IMG/VR virus record: IMGVR_UViG_3300009103_000088 | Coordinates: 1 to 35,786 of that record | Strand: one strand, 5' to 3' | Length of the DNA: 35,786 nt | DNA from: a virus | Part shown: piece after piece, positions 1-5,544 of the stretch | Numbering within the stretch: position 1 is the first letter of the stretch | How the letters are laid out: every line of letters starts with the position of its first letter | Position numbers and translations under genes: made by a program | The notes under the pieces: model-generated | The model's database searches: none | The model's input: only the letters and a program-made list of their open reading frames with translations | What the model was told of the DNA's origin: nothing

Positions 1-69
1 TCCATAGATATCAGCGGCGGCGTTTCCACCTACCAATGTGATCAATAAGGCTACGAGGAATGGCCGCAT
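1..69 (-). CDS. Secreted protein, N-terminal part only
   Basis: The reading frame starts at an ATG at 69 and is still open at the left edge, so only 23 residues are visible. They begin MRPFLVALLITLVGGNAAAD, a short basic start, a hydrophobic core and an AAA-D site, which together make a typical Sec signal peptide. The start overlaps the end of the Cys-rich peptide gene by 19 bases, as in a tight operon. Nothing can be said about the mature protein. Confidence 0.5.
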   Translation of the reverse strand, partial: MRPFLVALLITLVGGNAAADIYG

Positions 70-164
70 TTGGGGCATAGGCACTCATCACATTTTCCAT
101 CTGCCGTACAGGTGCAGTGACCCTCTAGGCAGTCAGGGCAATTACAGGATGTTTTTTCACTCAT
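51..164 (-). CDS. Cys-rich metallothionein-like peptide, 37 aa
   Basis: This small frame encodes 37 residues with nine cysteines arranged as C-x-C-x2-C, C-x-C, then C-x2-C-x-C-x2-C near the end (positions 7, 9, 12, 17, 19, 25, 28, 30, 33), with one histidine at 35. The rest is polar and acidic. It overlaps the end of the 2OG oxygenase gene by 8 bases (ATGAGTGA), so it is probably translated by coupling. The cysteine spacing resembles metal-thiolate cluster proteins such as metallothioneins, or a pair of small zinc knuckles. There is no sequence evidence for a specific metal. A chance frame is unlikely given the cysteine pattern and the operon overlap, but possible. Confidence 0.6.
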   Translation of the reverse strand: MSEKTSCNCPDCLEGHCTCTADGKCDECLCPKCGHSS

Positions 165-651
165 ATTTAACAAAGGTCTGGAGAGTCAGCCTTTCCGGGG
201 TATCTGGTAGACGGAGATTGGTTCTATGGGAAATCTGTTCAAGGAAGATCAGCAGTTTGTTTTTCTCTGGGGCAATCCATCTGCCGTCTTCCAGCATCAG
301 TTCACCGCCCCAGTTTCTCTCCCATTCGGAGACATAGAGGGTGATATTTGCGTCGTGTCCGTGGTCGTCATGCCACAGGATGCAGGAGCCGGGAGTCCAT
401 CGATACATGAGGGTTTCGACGTGCCCCACTTTCTGCCCCGCCATGCGGGAAACCAGATCGGATAAACCTTTGTTGTAGTCCTTAAAATCCCCTTTCCCTA
501 CGAAGCAGGGGCCAACTTGGCCTCCGTCGTACTCGTAGAGGGATTTATTCCAGAACTGGCTGGAGGTTTCCCAGTCATTGGTTTCAAAAAATTGATCGCG
601 GAGTTTTTTTAGGAATTCCTCTGGGAGAAAGTCCTTTATTTCGTGGATCAT
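157..651 (-). CDS. 2-oxoglutarate/Fe(II)-dependent oxygenase
   Basis: A 164-residue protein of the 2OG-Fe(II) oxygenase superfamily (prolyl-4-hydroxylase-like branch). The iron ligands are visible as H94-x-D96 in the segment ILWHDDHGHD and H142 in ISHRT. R154 in the final strand (RLTLQTF) fits the 2-oxoglutarate carboxylate-binding residue. A longer open frame reaches 741, but its first 30 residues look like out-of-frame translation of the neighbour, and the ATG at 651 forms a TAATG overlap with the upstream stop, so 651 is chosen. Phage members of this family have been proposed to hydroxylate proteins or modify nucleic acids; the substrate here is unknown. Confidence 0.82.
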   Translation of the reverse strand: MIHEIKDFLPEEFLKKLRDQFFETNDWETSSQFWNKSLYEYDGGQVGPCFVGKGDFKDYNKGLSDLVSRMAGQKVGHVETLMYRWTPGSCILWHDDHGHDANITLYVSEWERNWGGELMLEDGRWIAPEKNKLLIFLEQISHRTNLRLPDTPERLTLQTFVKYE

Positions 652-905
652 TACGCCCTTAAAATTCGTGTACCAGCATGGGGGTGCTTCGTAAGGATAG
701 CCTCCGCTACCCCTGAGTCCCAACCTTTCGGATAGGTACACGGAAATAGGCCTCTGAGGCCATCTTTTAAGTACTTGCAGATAGCCTCGTTACGGATCAT
801 CACCCGCTCCTCCCAATCAGGGTCTAGAGGGCATATAGGAGCGTTACAGCGGTTGAATCTGTCGCAGTCAGTAGGACTTCTTTTTCTTTTTATATCCATT
901 GGCAT
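651..905 (-). CDS. Small Cys-containing phage protein, 84 aa
   Basis: The protein begins MPMDIKRKRSP and contains a compact segment with three cysteines (CDRFNRCNAPICPLDPD), followed by a charged helical stretch (EERVMIRNEAICKYLKDGL) and a tail with one more Cys. The N-terminal segment recalls a small conserved phage protein that I recognise by pattern but cannot name. The start could be 905 or the second ATG at 899. The gene overlaps its upstream neighbour by 38 bases in another frame and ends at the TAATG start of the oxygenase. Function unknown. Confidence 0.6.
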   Translation of the reverse strand: MPMDIKRKRSPTDCDRFNRCNAPICPLDPDWEERVMIRNEAICKYLKDGLRGLFPCTYPKGWDSGVAEAILTKHPHAGTRILRA

Positions 906-1002
906 AGGCCGCTCTGGCCTGTTTCTGGGCGCCCTTCTTGGATGGGTAGGTTTTGCCCCTTTTACCCCACTTGTATCCACCTTTTGTCTTTTTTACTGGC
1001 AT
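868..1002 (-). CDS. Lys/Tyr-rich basic small phage protein, 44 aa
   Basis: A 44-residue, highly basic protein beginning MPVKKTKGGYKWGKRGKTYP, then a QKQARAAYANGYKKK segment and a lysine-rich end. The layout (TKGGYKWGK.GK.YPSKK.A.KQA.A.YA.GYK) matches a small family that recurs in tailed-phage genomes, usually close to structural or lysis genes. It has no assigned function; the charge suggests nucleic-acid contact, which is inference. It is the first gene of the left minus-strand operon. An AT-rich inverted repeat (TTATA..TATAA, 1044-1057, inside GTTTA..TAAAC) lies just upstream and may be part of its promoter. Confidence 0.72.
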   Translation of the reverse strand: MPVKKTKGGYKWGKRGKTYPSKKGAQKQARAAYANGYKKKKKSY

Positions 1003-1502
1003 TTAGTTACCTATTCAAAAATATCCTGAGACGTGGAGGGTGTTTATATATGTATAAGGGTAAACCCCCCGCCCTGTGGCGCGGTCGCCCATTATCACCC
1101 GCGATTCGTCATCCCATGCGCGTACCCCGGAATAATCCCTGCGAGATGCCCGGGATCGGCGAAGGCATCGAAGCCCGGCGGCCTAGTACATCCCCGTATA
1201 TATTTTTTTTTAATCCCGCCGGGTCTGGATCGGCTGGGCTGATACCGCGGGGAACCCTTCACGCGGGCCTTTCCGCGTGGGCCTTGACCCTATGGGCTGG
1301 GGCGGCGGGCGCTGTTCTCGCGCTGTAGGCGAAGCCGAGACCCCGGTCATATACTAATTCCGAGATCGTTCGTTTCCCCCTGCCTGTCCCCCGAGAATCC
1401 ACCAGCCCTCCGGCGCCGGGTATCCACGGCGGCAGGCCGCGGCTGGCTACTCTCCCCCTACACAATCTGAGACGAGACCCTCTGGTTTTTCCCGCCCGGA
1501 CT

Positions 1503-1581
1503 GGTGGAGGCGGCGGGAATCGAACCCGCGTTCCCGGGCCGTCCCGTATGGGCCTTGGCCGGGTCTAGCCATGTCGCCCCC
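1503..1581 (-). ncRNA. tRNA-like/tmRNA-like domain with ACCA end
   Basis: On the minus strand the RNA would start GGGGGCG and end CGCCTCC-ACCA, giving a seven-pair acceptor stem with G·U at the third pair, the AlaRS identity feature shared by tRNA-Ala and tmRNA, and A as discriminator. A perfect T arm (GCGGG-TTCGATT-CCCGC) precedes the acceptor strand. The middle does not fold as a cloverleaf: there is no proper D loop or anticodon arm. Instead there is a GC helix (CCCGGCC with GGCCCGGG) capped by AAGGCCCATACGGGAC. The 5' end GGGGGCGACATGGCTAGAC resembles the start of tmRNAs as I remember them. It could be a minimal tmRNA-like domain, a tRNA mimic, or an attachment site copied from a host tRNA/tmRNA 3' end. 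Confidence 0.55.
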
Positions 1582-1733
1582 GGTAACCCCTTTGGGCTGG
1601 TATCGGTCGGTCTGGCCCCGTGCCGTGACGGGCCTTACAGGCGCTCTGAGGGCCGGATACCATCCCCGGTCACTCCCGGGGAGATATGTAAATATTGCTT
1701 GACATTCTCAATTCGTCAGGAGGCGGCTTGTGC

Positions 1734-1756
1734 TGTCTGTCAGACAACGTCAGACA
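1734..1756. promoter_or_regulatory. Repressor-type dyad, half-site GTCAGACA
   Basis: A perfect dyad TGTCTG-T-CAGACA spans 1734-1746 and is followed 10 bp later by another exact GTCAGACA half-site (1749-1756), one helical turn apart. The same half-site appears as a dyad inside the promoter near 1950. This is the usual appearance of operators for one phage repressor. No CI-like repressor gene is visible in this window. Confidence 0.55.
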
Positions 1757-1846
1757 ATACCTATACCAAGGCATTAGTCCCATCGAGATCGTTCGTTACA
1801 GGCCATTTCAGGAGGTCTTTTTCTCTTTTGTTTTCAACCACTTAAA

Positions 1847-1866
1847 CACTGTATAAATCCACAGAT
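1847..1866. promoter_or_regulatory. LexA/SOS box candidate
   Basis: CTGTATAAATCCACAG at 1849-1864 fits the gammaproteobacterial LexA consensus CTG-N10-CAG, with the favoured AT-rich inner half CTGTATAAAT. It overlaps a -10-like TATAAA (1852-1857) with a weak TTGTTT about 18 bp upstream on the plus strand. A DNA-damage-responsive promoter reading toward the early genes is therefore possible. The other direction is not excluded. Confidence 0.5.
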
Positions 1867-1945
1867 ATTTGACGTGGGCCTGCCGCCTGTGGTACGGGGT
1901 CGATGCCGGAAGTCTTCCCTCTATATGTACCAACAAAATTAGTTG

Positions 1946-1975
1946 TTGACAGACAATGTCTGACGGGTGCATACT
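1946..1975 (+). promoter_or_regulatory. Sigma70-type promoter with operator in the spacer
   Basis: A perfect -35 TTGACA (1946-1951) is followed after 18 bp by CATACT (1970-1975), a fair -10. The dyad CAGACA-A-TGTCTG (1950-1962) sits in the spacer, so a bound repressor would block RNA polymerase. Transcription would start near 1982 and read into the early operon through a structured leader of about 300 bases. The half-site is the same as at 1734-1756. Confidence 0.55.
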
Positions 1976-2220
1976 TGGGCCTGTTGTTCGGTGTGGCCGA
2001 CCTTGAGTCAAACGGCTACGGCGGGGGCCGCGCTGTATCGCGGATAAGCCAAAGGCGAATGCATCCCCCTTGAGACCGTGCTGGAGGTAAGTGCTAGCGG
2101 ATGTTCCCGCGGAGCCAATCACCAGTAAGTCCCCGACAAACGCCTACCTCTGCGCCGCGTCTCCCGCGGCCAAAAGCCGGGACGCCCTTCCCCGGCGAAG
2201 AACGAAGGGCCGCATGGATG

Positions 2221-2284
2221 CATCGACGAGCGCTTGAGTGAGCGCTGGTCGATGTTCCCATCAACACAATCTGCGAGGACTGTT
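2221..2284 (+). promoter_or_regulatory. Two-hairpin leader with TCTGCGAGG ribosome binding site
   Basis: A strong hairpin (CATCGAC-G-AGCGCT, loop TGAGTG, then AGCGCT-G-GTCGATG; 2221-2254) ends in GATG, which can also pair with CATC at 2259-2262. The two pairings exclude each other. TCTGCGAGGAC then leads to the ATG at 2285. Similar leaders precede the genes at 2636, 4074 and 6504. Confidence 0.6.
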
Positions 2285-2563
2285 ATGAAAGATATCAAGG
2301 TCGAACTTCAGTACCGTCAGTTGGTTACCTACATGATCGACTTCATTGTCCTGCTCGACGATCCCAAAGTACTTTGGCTGATCGAGTCGGGATTCATTAA
2401 CGCCAAGGACTGCGCCGATGAAAGCCGCGGCGGGGACTGGGACGGATGCGGTTACTGGGAGTTCGTTTACGTTTCGATTGCTTCCAATATCGACGACTAC
2501 TACCGCGGCGATCCGCGGTTCCAGAATGATCGCCCTGACAACGGTTATTTGATCAAGCGCTGA
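2285..2563 (+). CDS. Hypothetical early protein, 92 aa
   Basis: The open frame reaches back to 2234, but the ATG at 2285 is placed correctly behind the ribosome binding site CTGCGAGGA, and the upstream part lies inside the leader hairpin, so 2285 is chosen. The protein starts MKDIKVELQYRQLVTYMIDF and has an acidic, aromatic C-terminal half (WDGCGYWEFVYVSIASNIDD, then DYYRGDPRF). It has no membrane segment and no recognisable catalytic motif. It is the first gene of the plus-strand early operon, directly under the operator-controlled promoter. I do not recognise the family. Its position suggests an early host-takeover role, which is inference only. Confidence 0.72.
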   Translation: MKDIKVELQYRQLVTYMIDFIVLLDDPKVLWLIESGFINAKDCADESRGGDWDGCGYWEFVYVSIASNIDDYYRGDPRFQNDRPDNGYLIKR

Positions 2564-2577
2564 ACGTGTCTATCGGT

Positions 2578-2635
2578 CTGGGTCTCTGCGGAGGCCCAGC
2601 ACGATGTACACCATCAACCTTTCTGCGAGGACATT
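2578..2635 (+). promoter_or_regulatory. Two-hairpin leader before ardC
   Basis: Hairpin one is CTGGGTCT-ctgcgg-AGGCCCAG (2578-2599). Hairpin two is GATG-tacac-CATC (2603-2615). TCTGCGAGGA (2622-2631) provides the ribosome binding site for the ATG at 2636. The architecture is the same as in the leaders of 2285, 4074 and 6504, while the stem sequences differ. Confidence 0.6.
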
Positions 2636-3649
2636 ATGAAAAAACAATTCAAGAAAACCGACGTTGCTCAGGCGATCACCGACGCATTCGCCGCTCAGAT
2701 TCAGGGCTGGATAGACGACGGCGTCAAGGCGCCCGCTTGGTCGATGCCTTGGACTAACCGCGGCAACGGCGAGTGCTGGCCGGTTAAGGCAGACGGCACT
2801 CAGTACCGCGGCACTAACGTGCTTTGGCTGTCGCTGGTCGCCAGCGTGGAGGGCTTCACCAGCAACCAGTGGTTCGGGTTCGGTGCGGCCAAAGAGGCAT
2901 CGGCCAAAGCCGCCCGTGATCAGGGTCGCAACATCGAGACCCGCGACCGCAAGCGCGGCAAGGGTCAGTACTTCTGGGACGTGGACAACGATTGCCTTTT
3001 CGAGGGCGGCGTCCGCAAGGGCGAGAAGGCAACCCCGGTCGTCTTCTATAAGAAGATCGAGGTCGAGGATAAGAAGGCCGTCACCGAGAGCGGCGACCCG
3101 GCCAAGAAGTTTATCCCCCTGCTGAAGTACTACAACGTGTTCAATCGCGATCAGATCGAAGGCCTGCCCGCCATCGAGACCGACGCGGTCGAGATCGAGT
3201 TCGACTCTGTCGCCGCCGCCGAAGCCGTGATCGAGGGCTTCGATCTCCCCCTTAATGAGGGCGGCAACCGGGCGTACTACTCCCCGTCTCTGGATCAGTA
3301 CCACGTCCCCGGTCGGGATCAGTTCAACAGCCCGGGCGAGTTCTACGCGGCGGTCTTTCACGAGCAGGGCCATGCCACGGGTCACAAGTCGCGGCTGGAT
3401 CGTCTCAAGAAAGCCGAGTTCGGGTCGAAGGAATACGCCTTCGAGGAACTGGTCGCCGAGTTGACTGCCGCCTTTGTCTGCGCCGAGACCGGCGTCGAGG
3501 GCCGCATCCAGCACGTCGAGTATCTCGCGCACTGGCTCAAGGTTCTGGGCGAGGATAAGAACGCCATCATCCGCGCATCTTCAAAAGCGCAGGCGGCGGC
3601 GGACTACATCATGGGCCGTGAGCAAGTCCAGTACGCCAAGGCGGCGTAG
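2636..3649 (+). CDS. ardC: ArdC-like antirestriction protein (ssDNA-binding + zincin)
   Basis: A 337-residue protein with the two-domain ArdC layout. Residues from about 8 to 140 resemble the N-terminal ssDNA-binding domain (DUF1738 type: DVAQAITDAFAAQIQGWIDD, APAWSMPW, YRGTNVLWL, then KGEKATPVVFYKK). The C-terminal half is a zincin-like metallopeptidase with HEQGH at 242-246, followed by ATGHKSRLDR and the downstream EELVAEL segment. ArdC proteins are carried by plasmids and phages and protect incoming DNA from restriction; the peptidase domain is also common in polyvalent proteins. Length and motifs are normal. It is the second early gene, which fits a protein needed soon after DNA entry. 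A large antisense frame over it is a codon-bias shadow. Confidence 0.88.
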   Translation: MKKQFKKTDVAQAITDAFAAQIQGWIDDGVKAPAWSMPWTNRGNGECWPVKADGTQYRGTNVLWLSLVASVEGFTSNQWFGFGAAKEASAKAARDQGRNIETRDRKRGKGQYFWDVDNDCLFEGGVRKGEKATPVVFYKKIEVEDKKAVTESGDPAKKFIPLLKYYNVFNRDQIEGLPAIETDAVEIEFDSVAAAEAVIEGFDLPLNEGGNRAYYSPSLDQYHVPGRDQFNSPGEFYAAVFHEQGHATGHKSRLDRLKKAEFGSKEYAFEELVAELTAAFVCAETGVEGRIQHVEYLAHWLKVLGEDKNAIIRASSKAQAAADYIMGREQVQYAKAA

Positions 3650-3682
3650 CAACAACAACTATCAACAAAAGGCATATCGCCT

Positions 3683-3742
3683 CGGGGCCGCGTTTGCGGC
3701 CTCGCACGATGTCCCTTTCCACACGCAACATAGGAGGACGCA
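3683..3742 (+). promoter_or_regulatory. Intercistronic hairpin, CACGATG and ribosome binding site
   Basis: CGGGGCCGC-gttt-GCGGCCTCG (3683-3704) forms a nine-pair hairpin with one G·U. CACGATG follows, as in the other early leaders, but the matching CATC is absent. AGGAGGA precedes the ATG at 3743. This is a partial copy of the recurring leader design. Confidence 0.5.
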
Positions 3743-3991
3743 ATGTCCAGACACTGCTACACCATCCCCCCTACCCAGAACCCGGATGTTCACGGCGGGT
3801 TCGTTCCCAGCCTCATCGTCGAGGGCGAGTCAGGCCACCGTCCTATGACGGGCCGCGGCGAACACTCGATGCCGTGGGTCTGGGGTAAGACGCTGGAAGA
3901 AGCGGAGGCAACGTGCGCCGCTTTCAACCTCCGGCACTTCGGAGTAGACGAGGACGCCCACTGGGCAATCCTCTTTTCCACCTTCCGGTAA
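3743..3991 (+). CDS. Hypothetical early protein, 82 aa
   Basis: The ATG at 3743 follows AGGAGGA at good spacing. The protein starts MSRHCYTIPPTQNPDVHGGF, and its C-terminal half reads WVWGKTLEEAEATCAAFNLR followed by HFGVDEDAHWAILFSTFR. That half looks like a small alpha/beta fold in which a helix (LEEAEATCAAFN) precedes a final strand. Proteins with this GKTLEEAE..C..FN layout recur as uncharacterised products in phages and plasmids with ArdC, by pattern recall only. No catalytic residues are evident. It lies between ArdC and the DUF6011-like gene in the same operon. Confidence 0.7.
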   Translation: MSRHCYTIPPTQNPDVHGGFVPSLIVEGESGHRPMTGRGEHSMPWVWGKTLEEAEATCAAFNLRHFGVDEDAHWAILFSTFR

Positions 3992-4007
3992 ACGAGTCCA
4001 TCGACAC

Positions 4008-4073
4008 TGCGCCTCTGGATGGGGCGCATTCCGATGCACTCCTGCATCACTCAACCTTCTGCGAGGACTGATT
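4008..4073 (+). promoter_or_regulatory. Two-hairpin leader before the gene at 4074
   Basis: Hairpin one is TGCGCC (4008-4013) with GGCGCA (4023-4028). Hairpin two is GATGCA-ctcc-TGCATC (4033-4048). TCTGCGAGGA (4058-4067) is the ribosome binding site for the ATG at 4074. The order is the same as in the other early leaders. Confidence 0.6.
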
Positions 4074-4796
4074 ATGTGGCACAACATTCAATTCAACAGC
4101 GACCTGATCCAGTACCAGACCGAGCGGGCTGTGCTGATCCAACTGCCCGAGGACACACGGCAGTTCTGGCATCCGATCAAGTGCGTTCGGGATGTTCGCC
4201 CCGGGGTTATCAAGATCGGCGTTGCCGATGACATGGTGATCCGGTCGCACGTCCCGGCCCGAGCGGCCAACAGTAACTCCACCATCAAAACCGAGGAGCA
4301 AGAGCATACCCCGGGCGAGTTAATCGCACTGATGGCTGGCAAGTGTGGCAACCCTGACAAGCCCCAGTCCGGGCCTGTCGAGGTCGGCAACCTGTCGGAA
4401 CTGGTCGCCCTGCTGGTCACTGCCAGCGCCCACCTGAAGTTCCCGAAGTTCCGGGTCGCAACGCCATCCGGAGACGCGATTGTCTCCCGGGCTGGTGAGC
4501 GCTCGAAGAACGCGGGCTGGCTGTATGTCAAAAGCCCGGGCGCGTTTGGCGAGTCCACCTACTACGGCAAGGTCAACCCCGACACTGGCGTGTACCTCCC
4601 GTCCCGGGACGCATCGCCTGACGTGGCGGAAGCGCTGAAGCGCTTTGCTGATGACCCGGCCAAGGTAGCCGCCGAGTACGGCAAGTTAAACGGCAACTGC
4701 TGTTTCTGCTCCCGGCCTCTGAGCGACGAGCGCTCGACCGAGGTGGGATACGGCGCGACGTGCGCCAAACACTACGCCCTCCCTTGGGGGGCGTGA
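4074..4796 (+). CDS. DUF6011-like zinc-knuckle protein, 240 aa
   Basis: A 240-residue protein. The C-terminus reads CCFCSRPLSDERSTEVGYGA then TCAKHYALPWG, matching the short DUF6011 zinc-binding module (C-x2-C ... GYG..C..H) found at the ends of many phage and plasmid proteins. The middle (about 115-210) has strands and an alpha segment with KNAGWLYVK and YYGKVNPDTGVYLP, which looks like a small beta domain displaying a feature of the substrate. The N-terminal 60 residues are beta-rich (RAVLIQLPEDTRQFWHPIKC). Function is not established; nucleic-acid or host-protein binding is plausible. It has its own structured leader and strong ribosome binding site. Confidence 0.75.
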   Translation: MWHNIQFNSDLIQYQTERAVLIQLPEDTRQFWHPIKCVRDVRPGVIKIGVADDMVIRSHVPARAANSNSTIKTEEQEHTPGELIALMAGKCGNPDKPQSGPVEVGNLSELVALLVTASAHLKFPKFRVATPSGDAIVSRAGERSKNAGWLYVKSPGAFGESTYYGKVNPDTGVYLPSRDASPDVAEALKRFADDPAKVAAEYGKLNGNCCFCSRPLSDERSTEVGYGATCAKHYALPWGA

Positions 4797-4806
4797 TCAA
4801 TCTGCT

Positions 4807-5073
4807 ATGAGTTACCGCACCATTGCCGAGATCGCCGCTGGCAAGATCGAAGCCGAGGTCAACCAGCGCAAGCGCGAGTCCAAAGCCAAGGGCGAGTTGA
4901 TCGCCCTTCTGGATTCGTTCAACCAACACCAGCGCGACCGTGACTTGGAGGAGTCCGGTCGTCTCTGGATCGAGTCAGTTGACGAGGTGTTCTATGCAGG
5001 CCTTCCAGTGAATCGGAGGTTCCTGCGTAAGGTCTGCTTCCCGCATGACCGGGACATCGAGTCGCCAATCTGA
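4807..5073 (+). CDS. Hypothetical charged helical protein, 88 aa
   Basis: It starts ten bases after the stop of the DUF6011-like gene. The protein begins MSYRTIAEIAAGKIEAEVNQ and continues as a long charged helix, probably coiled coil, to about residue 50 (KRESKAKGELIALLDSFNQH, RDRDLEESGRLW). It ends with a basic segment (NRRFLRKVCFPHDRD). No ribosome binding site of the TCTGCGAGG type is present, which suggests translational coupling to the preceding gene. I do not recognise the family. GC-rich codon use like its upstream neighbours supports it as a real gene. Confidence 0.62.
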   Translation: MSYRTIAEIAAGKIEAEVNQRKRESKAKGELIALLDSFNQHQRDRDLEESGRLWIESVDEVFYAGLPVNRRFLRKVCFPHDRDIESPI

Positions 5074-5088
5074 ATCGCAGACGCCGTG

Positions 5089-5146
5089 GCCCCGGGCGAA
5101 AACGGGGCATCACTATCACCTGGCACTATCATTTTTCTCACTATCA
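5089..5146 (+). promoter_or_regulatory. GC hairpin followed by three CACTATCA repeats
   Basis: GCCCCG (5089-5094) pairs with CGGGGC (5103-5108). The octamer CACTATCA then occurs three times in direct orientation, at 5111-5118, 5124-5131 and 5139-5146. The array ends 28 bases before the ATG at 5175. It looks like a binding array for a regulator, but no matching protein can be assigned. Confidence 0.5.
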
Positions 5147-5174
5147 CAGTCGAAAATTTACTGGAGCAAAAACC

Positions 5175-5525
5175 ATGTACGACCACGAAAAAGAACAGTG
5201 GCATTGCACACGTTGCAATCGCTTAATTAAGAATGAGCGCATAGGCTGGCTCACTTACGATCAGCACCACGACCTGTACATCGACTTCAAACGGTCATGC
5301 GAGATTGGTCGAAGCGATCATCCAGACGCCACGGCAGGCATGACTGACAGCGAGGTCGCGGATTACCTTGATTCTAGTCTCGCTCATAACCAAACGATCG
5401 GCACTTTCCCATTTGGCCCCGAGTGCGTGAAGCAAGTGAATGGGAAATCATTGTCCGAGTTACGAGAGAAGGACAAGAACAAGACGAATCCAAAAGATGG
5501 TTCCCCTTATTGGGGCGAGGTCTAA
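5175..5525 (+). CDS. Zinc-ribbon-like hypothetical protein, 116 aa
   Basis: The ATG at 5175 follows GGAG. The N-terminal segment HCTRCNRLIKNERIGWLTYD has a C-x2-C pair like a zinc ribbon. Two more cysteines (SCEIGRSDH and GPECVKQ) could complete a metal site. The centre carries several His and Asp residues (DQHHDLYIDF). The end is lysine-rich and polar. The gene is less GC-rich than the block before it and starts a run of four small genes of similar composition (5175-6417), which suggests a separately acquired cassette. Function unknown. Confidence 0.68.
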   Translation: MYDHEKEQWHCTRCNRLIKNERIGWLTYDQHHDLYIDFKRSCEIGRSDHPDATAGMTDSEVADYLDSSLAHNQTIGTFPFGPECVKQVNGKSLSELREKDKNKTNPKDGSPYWGEV

Positions 5526-5544
5526 CTTAAACGGAGAACTTCAA

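Larger units (their letters stand above)
1361..1797. repeat. 14-bp direct repeats bracketing the tRNA-like element
   Basis: The sequence CGAGATCGTTCGTT occurs at 1361-1374 and again at 1784-1797 in the same orientation. The two copies bracket about 410 bases that contain the tRNA-like element and the left repressor-type dyad. Such repeats could mark the ends of an inserted noncoding cassette or be two copies of a protein or RNA site. Only the repeat itself is directly seen. Confidence 0.55.
1003..2220. other. 1.2-kb noncoding, GC-rich, strongly structured region
   Basis: No credible protein gene is seen here. The open frames present have no family resemblance and no good ribosome binding sites, and one is simply the antisense of a tRNA 3' end. 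The DNA is dense in hairpins, for example CACGCGG/CCGCGTG at 1260-1279 and CCCCGG/CCGGGG at 1664-1681. It also holds a longer-range pairing (gatacc 1656-1661 with ggtatc 1599-1604), the tRNA-like element, repressor-type dyads, an SOS box and a promoter. The region separates the left minus-strand operon from the plus-strand early genes. It may encode one or more structured RNAs on the minus strand, plus the 5' leader of the early operon (about 1982-2284). Confidence 0.7.

Noticed and set aside
651-741. Upstream extension of the 2OG oxygenase
   Set aside because: The extra 30 residues lie within the preceding gene and do not look like the family; the ATG at 651 fits a TAATG overlap.
942-1328. 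Plus-strand open frame over the left operon start
   Set aside because: It crosses the start of the minus-strand operon and its composition is random-like.
1259-1465. Minus-strand open frame in the GC-rich block
   Set aside because: No ribosome binding site, Arg/Gly/Pro-biased composition from high GC, and it overlaps strong RNA-like hairpins.
1503-1581. Ordinary tRNA gene
   Set aside because: The acceptor and T arm fit, but no D arm with GG or seven-base anticodon loop can be drawn.
1504-1845. Plus-strand open frame beginning MEAAGIEPAF
   Set aside because: It is the well-known artefact produced by reading the complement of a tRNA/tmRNA 3' end, and it has no further protein-like features.
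2570-3532. 320-codon minus-strand open frame
   Set aside because: It is antisense to the clear ArdC-like gene and arises from its codon bias.
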